This document shows positions 1 to 5,255 of a DNA stretch of 5,255 nucleotides, in pieces (the first letter of the stretch is position 1; each line of letters begins with the position of its first letter). Location: the NCBI GenBank assembly GCA_905479025.1, contig CAJQKX010000144.1, forward strand, positions 1-5,255, given 5' to 3'. Made by a program: the position numbers and the translations under genes. Source of the stretch: an uncultured Paraglaciecola sp. (GTDB lineage: Bacteria > Pseudomonadota > Gammaproteobacteria > Enterobacterales > Alteromonadaceae). The notes below the pieces were generated by a model. That model was not told where the DNA came from. It was given only the letters and a program-made list of their open reading frames with translations, and ran no database searches.

Positions 1-268
1 GGTAGAATCGGGGGCCTAACCAGCGTCCTAAATAATAGCCGCTATGGTCGCCAAGTACAGCGCCGCAAAAAGCCAGCGATAGTATTTGAAATAAGGTAGC
101 AATTTGTTCAACATACAAAATGGTACAGACTGATAAAAGGATCACGCCAGAAACAAACAAACCTACCCCAACACTGGCTTCCAGGAAAGCTATCAAAGGC
201 ACGATTATCAACGCATATTGCTGATGTTTGAGTAACCACGATGTTATGAATTGTTCGATTTTATTTAC
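1..268 (-). CDS. DedA-family (SNARE-associated / VTT domain) inner-membrane protein, N-terminal part, start codon unresolved
   Basis: The minus strand is open from a TAA at 274-272 to the left edge, giving 89 codons that read as the beginning of a DedA-family protein. Seen in the sequence: a short amphipathic N-terminus, a hydrophobic segment (about residues 19-27) leading into FLEASVGVGLFVSG, a second hydrophobic stretch, then GDHSGYYLGRWLGPRF (about residues 74-89). The acidic residue in the FLE segment and the G-D-x-x-G-Y-x-x-G-R motif are typical of this family of polytopic inner-membrane proteins, linked to undecaprenyl-phosphate or phospholipid translocation and membrane homeostasis. 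The C-terminal half is off the window. Oddity: between the upstream stop and the hydrophobic core there is no ATG, GTG or TTG. The first usable codon in frame is TTG at 211-209, which would remove the first 19 residues. The listed 5' end (a GTA codon) marks the extent of homology-like sequence, not a proven start. The substrate cannot be told from this fragment. Confidence 0.75.
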
Positions 269-276
269 CTGTTATC

Positions 277-305
277 TATATAGTATTGTCTATAGTTATC
301 ACCAA
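277..305 (-). promoter_or_regulatory. Possible sigma-70-like promoter for the dedA-like gene
   Basis: On the minus strand TTGGTG (305-300) and TATATA (282-277) are separated by exactly 17 bp. Transcription would begin near position 270, almost at the first codon of the DedA-like reading frame, leaving virtually no leader. Both boxes match consensus only partly and the region is AT-rich, so a chance match is quite possible. The rest of the 187-bp gap between the dedA-like gene and the osmC remnant shows no recognisable gene or hairpin. Confidence 0.25.
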
Positions 306-455
306 GTGTCTAAAAAATCTGATGCTCTAGCCAAGCCAATGCCTACTTTGCGCCTTGCGTTTAATGCCGAACTAGATACATAGACAGTTTGAGTGAAGGT
401 GGCGTTATTTATTGACAGTCAACACAACTCACAAAAACACTGTGCAGCTCGAAGC

Positions 456-840
456 TTAAGCTAACTCATAACTTGTGGTGATTTCAACGTTTCCTGTCAT
501 CATCAACATAACAGAACAATATTTATCAGCTGATAACTGTACTGCTTTGGCCACATCTTGTTCAGTTAAATCTTTACCTTTCACAATATAGTGAGCATGA
601 ATTGACGTAAAAATTCGCAGCGCCTCATCTGCTCTTTCTACATCAAGTCGACACACACAGTTATGCGCTGTTTTTGTCGACTTTTCAAGGATATATACCA
701 CATCAATAGACTAACAAGCCCCAACAGACAGTTAAACTAATTCCATAGGAGTCATAGTTTCACCATTACCGTCTAAGCCTAAGGTATGCTGTTTTACAGG
801 TAAATCGTAGGTTATGTTACCAGCTAACAGTTGCTTTCAT
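456..840 (-). pseudogene. Degenerate OsmC/YhfA-family (peroxide-type) protein gene
   Basis: The remnant reads right to left as a near full-length OsmC-family protein broken at three places. It begins at ATG 840-838 with MKATVSW, a typical opening of the YhfA-like branch, then meets a stop, and homology-like sequence resumes in another frame (NITYDLPVKQHTLGLDG). That frame carries TAA at 734-732 (inside PMELV-LSVGAC) and TAG at 713-711 (between GAC and SIDVV). The last 81 codons are intact: SIDVVYILEK, then VERADEALRIFTSIHAHYIV, LSADKYCSV and the C-terminal EITTSYEL. Both cysteine positions expected of the family survive (GAC and KYCS). The 385-bp span is one base more than 128 codons, close to the usual 130-140 residues. 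Intact relatives reduce organic hydroperoxides or handle related thiol chemistry. An internal start could express only the C-terminal part, which would lack the first cysteine. The pseudogene call is my inference from the lesions; sequencing error is the main alternative. Confidence 0.85.
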
Positions 841-849
841 CGTTTCCGT

Positions 850-902
850 TCTTTCTATTATTTCTTTCTCTTATCTTTCTATTATTTCTTTCTCTTATCT
901 TT
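850..902. repeat. 24-bp polypurine/polypyrimidine tandem repeat, about 2.2 copies
   Basis: A 24-bp unit is repeated perfectly (850-873 and 874-897) with five further matching bases up to 902. On the plus strand the unit is nearly all pyrimidine (C/T) with a few A residues; on the minus strand it is GA-rich. It fills almost the whole gap between the cvfB stop codon (905-903) and the start of the osmC remnant (840). No hairpin is present, so it is not an intrinsic terminator. The unit length is a multiple of three. Confidence 0.9.
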
Positions 903-1751
903 TTATTTTTTAACAAGCGTTATTTTAGTTTTGTCTAATAATATACGTTTTTGTCTAAATAAATTGCCAATGGCTTTTTTATAAACATTTTTGCTTACTT
1001 TAAAACGTTTTGAAATCTCATCTGGTGGGCTTTTATCGGTTAAAGTCGACAGGCCATCATGTGCAATTAAATCTTCCATTATCTGTTCTTCCAAGGAGTT
1101 GCGGGCAGTAGGATCATGAAACTGAAAACATAAATCAATTTTCCCATCTTCCCTAATGCGTTTGATGTAGGCCTTTAATGAGTGACCAATTTTTATTGGC
1201 TGGAAAACTTCATCTCTAAATATTAAGCCAAGGTGTGAGCCATTGATAATGGCTTTATAGCCCATGTCAGTCTGTCCACATATCAGCACTTCAACTTCTT
1301 GCTTAGCTTCGAACGTACCGCCTTCTTCACTCGACTCTTCATATAAGAAATCTTTGAGCTTGGTGGATGCGGCAAGTCGGCCCGTTTCTTCATCACAGAA
1401 TACATAGAGCACATAAGATACGCCTTCAGACATCGGGTAGTCTTGTTCACTGAATGGCACTAATAAGTCTTTTTCTAATCCCCAGTCTACAAACACCCCC
1501 ACTTTTGTGACACTGACCACTTTTAAATAGGCACAATGATCAACAAACACCTTGGGACGTTTGATGGTGGCGATAAGGCGATCATCGCTATCATGATAAA
1601 TAAACGCATTCACCATATCTCCGAGCTTACAGCCCAAGGGCGCATTTTTAGTAGGGAGTAAAATTTGACCTTTATCGCCTGCGTCTAGGTAGAATCCAAA
1701 GGGCACTTGATTGACGACTTCTAGATTATTAAACTTTCCAACTTGCGACAT
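903..1751 (-). CDS. cvfB: CvfB/YitL-family S1-domain RNA-binding protein
   Basis: The 282-residue product fits the CvfB/YitL family, predicted cytoplasmic RNA-binding proteins; the founding members are known from virulence-factor regulation in Staphylococcus aureus and from Bacillus subtilis. Visible layout: a first S1-like barrel at about residues 5-63 (GFYLDAGDKGQILLP), a second at about 68-130 with the clearest S1 signature (KVVSVTKVGVFVDWGLEKDL), a third at about 148-210, and a C-terminal winged helix at about 222-280. The winged helix carries the family's characteristic LTDKSPPDEI and SKNVYKKAIGNL blocks. Length is normal and no lesion is seen. The ATG at 1751-1749 is the first in frame and gives the expected N-terminus; the upstream Shine-Dalgarno is poor. 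The gene is divergent from dat and is followed directly by the tandem repeat and the osmC remnant. The RNA targets in this organism cannot be deduced. Confidence 0.9.
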   Translation of the reverse strand: MSQVGKFNNLEVVNQVPFGFYLDAGDKGQILLPTKNAPLGCKLGDMVNAFIYHDSDDRLIATIKRPKVFVDHCAYLKVVSVTKVGVFVDWGLEKDLLVPFSEQDYPMSEGVSYVLYVFCDEETGRLAASTKLKDFLYEESSEEGGTFEAKQEVEVLICGQTDMGYKAIINGSHLGLIFRDEVFQPIKIGHSLKAYIKRIREDGKIDLCFQFHDPTARNSLEEQIMEDLIAHDGLSTLTDKSPPDEISKRFKVSKNVYKKAIGNLFRQKRILLDKTKITLVKK

Positions 1752-1899
1752 GTTTTACAGATTATCTTTAACGAAATTATGCAGATATTGTAACTGACCA
1801 ATACATTAAGAAATATAAAAACAATTTTTTTTTGCTTAATGGTTCGGCTATTCATGACATAATTAGAGTATTAGATAACCGTTTTTAATTTGGTACATC
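1752..1899. promoter_or_regulatory. Divergent intergenic region between cvfB and dat
   Basis: These 148 bp must hold the promoters of both cvfB (leftward) and dat-alr (rightward). Candidate -10 boxes are CATAAT on the minus strand (1781-1776, for cvfB) and CATAAT on the plus strand (1858-1863, for dat). Neither has a good -35 box at 16-18 bp; a TTGCTT at 1832-1837 is 20 bp from the dat box. A run of nine T (1825-1833) lies in the middle. The Shine-Dalgarno before dat is weak (only a GG at 1892-1893). No operator palindrome stands out. Confidence 0.4.
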
Positions 1900-2769
1900 A
1901 TGGCAGACGCTAACAATATTGTATTTTTAGATGGGCAGTTTATGCCTATGTCTGAAGCTAAAATATCGCCTATGGATCGCGGATTTCTGTTTGGGGACGG
2001 TATATATGAGGTGGTGCCATCTTATCAAGCCAAGTTAGTGGGTTTTGAGTTACATATTCAGCGCATGCAAATTGGCCTTGATGCAATTGGTATTGAATTA
2101 AAGATGGGCGTTAATGATTGGCGTGATATCGCCCAAAACTTAATTGAAAAAAATGGCAAGGGTGATCTTGGTTTGTATTTTCATGTTAGTCGTGGTGCTG
2201 ATATGAAAAGATTTCATGCTTTCCCTGAAAATATCCAACCTACAGTGTTTGCTTATGCTTTCTCCATTCCAGCGGCAACTCTCGCCGATAAACAGAAGGT
2301 TAAACAATATCGGGTTACTAGCACCGAAGATTTGCGTTGGAAACGTTGCCAGATTAAATCCACCTCACTGTTAGGCAATGTGATGCATTTCCAACAAGGT
2401 CAGGAAGCGGGTGTTGATGAAACCATTTTGTATAATCAGCACAACGAGTTGACAGAAGCCAGCGCCTGCAATGTGTTTATTGTTAAAAATGAAGTGGTGT
2501 TAACCCCACCGCTAGATAACCAATTACTACCAGGCATTACCCGTAATATGTTGTTAGATATTTTACGTAAAGATGGCACCTTGCAAATACAAGAAAGAGT
2601 GATCAGTATGGCCGAAGTCCATGCTGCGGATGAGCTTTGGTTAACCAGCTCAAGCAAAGATATTGCACCTGTGGTTGAGCTAGACGGACAGCCAATAGGT
2701 GCCGGAAGCGTTGGTGATATTTGGCTGCTTGCCCAAACATTATATTGCGCCAATAAACACAATTATTAA
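1900..2769 (+). CDS. dat: D-amino acid aminotransferase (D-alanine transaminase, class IV PLP enzyme)
   Basis: The 289-residue protein is a fold-type IV PLP aminotransferase. It would transfer the amino group between D-alanine and 2-oxoglutarate, giving pyruvate and D-glutamate, in the cytoplasm. Seen in the sequence: the family opening DRGFLFGDGIYEV (residues 26-38), the catalytic lysine K153 in RCQIKSTSLLGNV, E186 in LTEASACNVF (the glutamate that pairs with the PLP ring nitrogen), GITRNMLLD in the PLP-phosphate region, and LWLTSSSKDIAPV near the C-terminus. An R-x-H pair (R104, H106, in KRFHAFPE) matches the carboxylate-binding arginine/histidine of Bacillus D-amino acid aminotransferase. 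This favours Dat over branched-chain aminotransferase IlvE or aminodeoxychorismate lyase PabC, though specificity within class IV is not certain from sequence. Length is normal. The ATG at 1900 is the first in frame and gives the expected N-terminus. alr follows 54 bp downstream on the same strand, probably in one transcript. Confidence 0.9.
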   Translation: MADANNIVFLDGQFMPMSEAKISPMDRGFLFGDGIYEVVPSYQAKLVGFELHIQRMQIGLDAIGIELKMGVNDWRDIAQNLIEKNGKGDLGLYFHVSRGADMKRFHAFPENIQPTVFAYAFSIPAATLADKQKVKQYRVTSTEDLRWKRCQIKSTSLLGNVMHFQQGQEAGVDETILYNQHNELTEASACNVFIVKNEVVLTPPLDNQLLPGITRNMLLDILRKDGTLQIQERVISMAEVHAADELWLTSSSKDIAPVVELDGQPIGAGSVGDIWLLAQTLYCANKHNY

Positions 2770-2790
2770 ACACACTTATTAAACACACTT
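2763..2790. repeat. 13-bp tandem duplication over the dat stop codon
   Basis: TTATTAAACACAC occurs twice head to tail (2763-2775 and 2776-2788), and TT follows as the start of a third copy. The first copy contains the dat stop codon TAA (2767-2769). It looks like a slippage duplication. It lengthens the dat-alr spacer without changing either protein. No hairpin forms here. Confidence 0.85.
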
Positions 2791-2823
2791 TGACTAACAA
2801 TAGCGGGAACTAAAATAAGCCAT

Positions 2824-3921
2824 ATGTCTAGACCTGCCAAAATCATTATTGACTTAGCTGCTATTCAGGCTAATTGCCGTTTAGCACAAACTTTCGCGCC
2901 TTATTCTAAAACAGTGGCCGTGATAAAAGCCGATGCCTATGGTCATGGAGCGGTAGAGGTGGCTCAAGCATTGGAGCCACTAGTGGAAATGTTCACTGTA
3001 TCTTGTCTTGAAGAAGCCTTGGTTATGCGAGTAAACGGTTTAAGTAAACCGATTTTATTGCTTGAGGGATGTTTTGATGAAACCGAATTAGAGGTTGCAA
3101 CAGACAATCAATGTGAGCTTGTTGTCCATAGTCGTTTGCAACTAGAACAACTGCTTAACACGACAATTGCAAGACCGCTAAATATTTGGCTGAAAATCGA
3201 TACGGGTATGCACCGATTAGGCATTTTGCCCGAAGAGGTTGCAACGATATATGCCACGTTAGCTGCATCATCAAATGTTAATAATATCATTTTGATGACA
3301 CACTTTGCCCATGCTGATGATGTGGGTGGGGCGCACACCGTCATGCAAATTAGTCGATTTGAAACCTGTATTGCGCCCATTGTTGACAATGCCAATCAAA
3401 AAGTGGAGCTGAGTATGGCGAATTCTGCTGCGATATTAGCTTGGCATCAAACTAGAGTGGATTGGCATCGTCCGGGTATTTTGTTGTATGGTTTGAGTCC
3501 TTTTGCTAAACCTATTGATGAAGCCTCAAAGCTTATCCCAGCCATGAACTTTGAGTCGCAGGTGATAGCCTTGCGTAAGATTTTAACTGGGGAGTCCGTA
3601 GGTTATGGTTGCACATGGACGGCACAGCGGCCCTCTGTAATCGCCACCATTGCAGTCGGTTACGGCGATGGTTATCCACGCAGCGCAAAGTCAGGTACAC
3701 CTGTTCTCATAAATGGGCATCGGGCACCACTGGCGGGCAGAGTGTCGATGGATCTTATTTCGGTTGATGTGACTGATCTGGCTAATGTCCAAATTGGTGA
3801 TAACGCTTTATTATGGGGTAAGGCATTGTCCGCAAACGAAGTGGCTGTATGGGCTGACACCATAGGGTACGAATTGGTCACTCGCATGCCAAAACGAGTC
3901 ACCAGAGTTTTTGTGAATTAA
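2824..3921 (+). CDS. alr: Alanine racemase, PLP-dependent
   Basis: The 365-residue product is a standard biosynthetic or catabolic alanine racemase (Alr/DadX), interconverting L- and D-alanine in the cytoplasm for peptidoglycan. Order of features: N-terminal TIM barrel with AVIKADAYGHG, where K35 is the PLP-binding catalytic lysine and Y39 follows; LKIDTGMHRLG with K124 and R131; THFAHAD (about 159-165); SMANSAA (about 198-204), then HRPGILLYG; then the C-terminal beta domain with the second catalytic base Y261 in SVGYGCTWTA, the GYGDGYPR block, and GRVSMD with M309. All key residues are present and length is normal (about 355-370). The ATG at 2824 gives the expected MSRPAKIIIDL start; GCGGGAA at 2803-2809 is a distant, imperfect Shine-Dalgarno. 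With dat just upstream, Alr would make the D-alanine that Dat uses. Whether this is the housekeeping or a second racemase cannot be decided here. Confidence 0.97.
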   Translation: MSRPAKIIIDLAAIQANCRLAQTFAPYSKTVAVIKADAYGHGAVEVAQALEPLVEMFTVSCLEEALVMRVNGLSKPILLLEGCFDETELEVATDNQCELVVHSRLQLEQLLNTTIARPLNIWLKIDTGMHRLGILPEEVATIYATLAASSNVNNIILMTHFAHADDVGGAHTVMQISRFETCIAPIVDNANQKVELSMANSAAILAWHQTRVDWHRPGILLYGLSPFAKPIDEASKLIPAMNFESQVIALRKILTGESVGYGCTWTAQRPSVIATIAVGYGDGYPRSAKSGTPVLINGHRAPLAGRVSMDLISVDVTDLANVQIGDNALLWGKALSANEVAVWADTIGYELVTRMPKRVTRVFVN

Positions 3922-3990
3922 ACATTTTTATGCACCTTTTGTATATTTTTTAGTTTTTTATATTGCATGTATTATACTATAAAATGTTTT
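3920..3990 (+). terminator. Weak terminator-like inverted repeat after alr
   Basis: AAACATTTTTAT (3920-3931) can pair with ATAAAATGTTT (3979-3989) with one bulged base, followed by a T run. Inside, ATGCA (3930-3934) and TGCAT (3964-3968) are also complementary. The stem is almost all A-T and the loop is long (over 25 nt even with the inner pairs), so it is not a classical GC-rich intrinsic terminator. It is the only hairpin-like element found downstream of alr. The remainder of the gap to 4153 holds only reading frames of a few codons and no convincing promoter. Confidence 0.25.
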
Positions 3991-4139
3991 TTATAAGTCC
4001 ACTTCAAACCATTTCAATCGGAATGTTATGAAATATTAGCAGTTGTAAACATAAACAGTAATAAAGTGCGCATGTCTTTGTGAGCATTAATGGTGATGTA
4101 AGTTATAACCACTCGTGGGCGACCAGTATTTTATAAAGC

Positions 4140-4145
4140 AGGAAA
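4140..4145 (+). promoter_or_regulatory. Shine-Dalgarno AGGAAA supporting the lipoprotein start at 4154
   Basis: AGGAAA lies 8 nt before ATG 4154. The alternative ATG at 4235, which would give a conventional short lipoprotein signal peptide, has no purine-rich Shine-Dalgarno in front of it. This site is the main reason for choosing the longer form. Confidence 0.55.
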
Positions 4146-4153
4146 TTAGCAGT

Positions 4154-5255
4154 ATGATTATAAACAACAGATTCCCTGTTTCTAAATTTAAACTGGTGAG
4201 CACAAAAAATTACAACAACCGCAAAAACCGGTTCATGCAATTCAAACGTATCGTTATAGTTTTTTTGTTAAGTACAATCGTGTCTGCTTGTGGCGCTGAT
4301 AGCCAAAACCAACCGACCCTAGAACCAACACCCAATCCGACGTCGCCGACTGCGACTGCACCAAAAATCGTTGCTTTTGACTATGTACAAAAGGCCAAAA
4401 ACAAGGCTTATAAGGCCACTCAAGTTCAATCAGCTTCGTTTTCCAACGCCACAGGCGTGTTTCGTTTACCTTTGGCTGACCAATCATTAACCGGTAATGT
4501 GACTATTTCAGTAGATTTAGAAGATCCAGACGGTATCAATAACGTTTATGTTGGGTTTGCAGGGGGCACTAAGGCACTGGAACTTTGCGCCACTGATTGT
4601 GGGGTAGCCTATCGCCGCACGGTCACCGGCATTAATCCGCTGGATTATGGCCAAAGCTCCGGACCACAACAACTACAGTTGTGGGTGCAAGACACGCAAG
4701 GCAACAAAACATTTTTGACTAACGTTAGTTTTATCTGGAACAAAACAGTTGTCACAGGGCTGAATGCGAAGCGTACTGTGGGCAATATCGAACTTTCTTG
4801 GAATGCCCTTAATAATTATTTGCGTTACAACGTTTATATTGCTTCGCAGGCCGGGGTAACTCACGAGAATTATCAAGCACTGGCAGATGGACAAGCATTT
4901 TTGGCACTTAGGGATCCACAAAAGGTTTTAAGCGGCAAAGAAGATGATAAGGCTTTTTTTACTGCGGTCACCGCAATAGACGGCTCTGGTGAAAGTGCTT
5001 TTAGCGAAACGTTGAAAGTTTCGGCGCTTAGTGGTGCAGAAGATTTTGCGCCAACCGCAGGCAACGATAACTACTTTATGGACGAAGATACTACCCTCAT
5101 AGAAAACGTACTCACCAACGACAGCGATTTAGAAAGCCAAACACTGACCATTAGTACCGCCCCAATACGCCAACCTGAAAACGGCACCTTGACCATAAAT
5201 GCTGATGGCACCATCAATTATATCCCAACCGCTGACTTTGTCGGACGCGATAATT
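4154..5255 (+). CDS. Modular surface lipoprotein with Ig-like, fibronectin-III-like and cadherin-like repeats, 3' end cut by window
   Basis: An open frame of 367 codons runs off the right edge without a stop. Residues 29-45 hold a basic-then-hydrophobic segment ending in the lipobox VSAC, with C46 the predicted lipidated cysteine; the residue after it is glycine, not aspartate, which predicts outer-membrane sorting. A Thr/Pro-rich linker follows (about 50-70). Then come an Ig-like region (about 105-195, with DLEDPDGINNVYVGF and a close cysteine pair C145/C149), a fibronectin-III-like region (about 199-292, IELSWNAL...YNVYIAS...VTAIDGSGES), and from about residue 299 a cadherin-like repeat of the tandem-95/Big_9 type (PTAGNDNYFMDEDTTL, VLTNDSDLE, NGTLTINADGTINYIP, ADFVGRDN). 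Such repeats are calcium-binding-style beta sandwiches common in long adhesins and other surface proteins, usually in series. Start 4154 has a good Shine-Dalgarno but gives an unusually long 27-residue extension before M28; start 4235 gives a conventional 19-residue lead to the cysteine. The specific function is unknown, and the missing C-terminal part would decide it. Confidence 0.85.
   Translation, partial: MIINNRFPVSKFKLVSTKNYNNRKNRFMQFKRIVIVFLLSTIVSACGADSQNQPTLEPTPNPTSPTATAPKIVAFDYVQKAKNKAYKATQVQSASFSNATGVFRLPLADQSLTGNVTISVDLEDPDGINNVYVGFAGGTKALELCATDCGVAYRRTVTGINPLDYGQSSGPQQLQLWVQDTQGNKTFLTNVSFIWNKTVVTGLNAKRTVGNIELSWNALNNYLRYNVYIASQAGVTHENYQALADGQAFLALRDPQKVLSGKEDDKAFFTAVTAIDGSGESAFSETLKVSALSGAEDFAPTAGNDNYFMDEDTTLIENVLTNDSDLESQTLTISTAPIRQPENGTLTINADGTINYIPTADFVGRDN

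Noticed and set aside
306..383. A plus-strand 25-codon frame from GTG 306 to TAG in the gap between dedA and osmC
   Set aside because: Too short, no Shine-Dalgarno, and no resemblance to a known small protein; most likely chance.
2436..2800. Minus-strand open frames opposite the end of dat (2436-2762 and 2603-2800)
   Set aside because: They lie antisense to a clearly coding gene, resemble no family, and have no ribosome-binding site; they are shadows of dat.
3108..3902. Minus-strand open frames opposite alr (3108-3395 and 3672-3902)
   Set aside because: Alr is intact with all active-site residues on the plus strand; the opposite frames show no recognisable domain.
4078..4096. TGTGA-containing segment resembling half of a CRP site
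   Set aside because: Only one half-site is present; the second half does not match TCACA.
4035..4153. ATTAGCAGT occurring twice (4035-4043 and 4145-4153) upstream of the lipoprotein gene
   Set aside because: A 9-bp match in an AT-rich gap is expected by chance, and no flanking similarity or palindrome supports a binding site or attachment site.
4254..5064. Minus-strand open frames at 4254-4487, 4673-4921 and 4873-5064
   Set aside because: They are antisense to the continuous lipoprotein frame, which has a signal peptide, linker and recognisable repeats; no evidence supports the short frames.
1..5255. Mobile element, phage or defence island
   Set aside because: No transposase, integrase, terminal inverted repeats, target duplications, tRNA attachment site or defence-type gene was found.

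Overview
The window looks like the chromosome of a moderately AT-rich marine gammaproteobacterium, plausibly an Alteromonadales member such as a Glaciecola/Paraglaciecola relative. This placement is inferred from protein style and base composition only; there is no rRNA or other phylogenetic marker in the window.

Left half (1-1751), all on the minus strand. From right to left in transcription order there is an intact S1-domain RNA-binding protein of the CvfB/YitL family (903-1751), a 24-bp polypurine tandem repeat directly after its stop codon (850-902), a decayed OsmC/YhfA-type gene (456-840, two in-frame stops plus a frameshift near the start), and the N-terminal part of a DedA-family membrane protein (1-268, running off the left edge) that has no ordinary start codon.

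Middle (1900-3921), plus strand. A 148-bp divergent intergenic region separates cvfB from a two-gene unit: a D-amino acid aminotransferase (dat) followed 54 bp later by alanine racemase (alr). Both are PLP enzymes with recognisable active-site residues. Together they would interconvert L-Ala, D-Ala, D-Glu and the matching 2-oxo acids, the D-amino acids needed for peptidoglycan. A 13-bp tandem duplication covers the dat stop codon.

Right end (3922-5255). A 232-bp AT-rich intergenic stretch, with a weak terminator-like inverted repeat after alr, precedes a plus-strand gene that is open to the right edge. It encodes an outer-membrane-type lipoprotein with a Thr/Pro-rich linker, an Ig-like region, a fibronectin-III-like region and the start of a cadherin-like (tandem-95/Big_9 type) repeat. 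Such proteins are often very long, so most of it probably lies outside the window.

No tRNA, rRNA, CRISPR array, insertion sequence or phage feature was seen. I see no convincing new multi-gene system. The points most worth following up are the dat-alr pairing, the decay around osmC and dedA, and the truncated modular lipoprotein.
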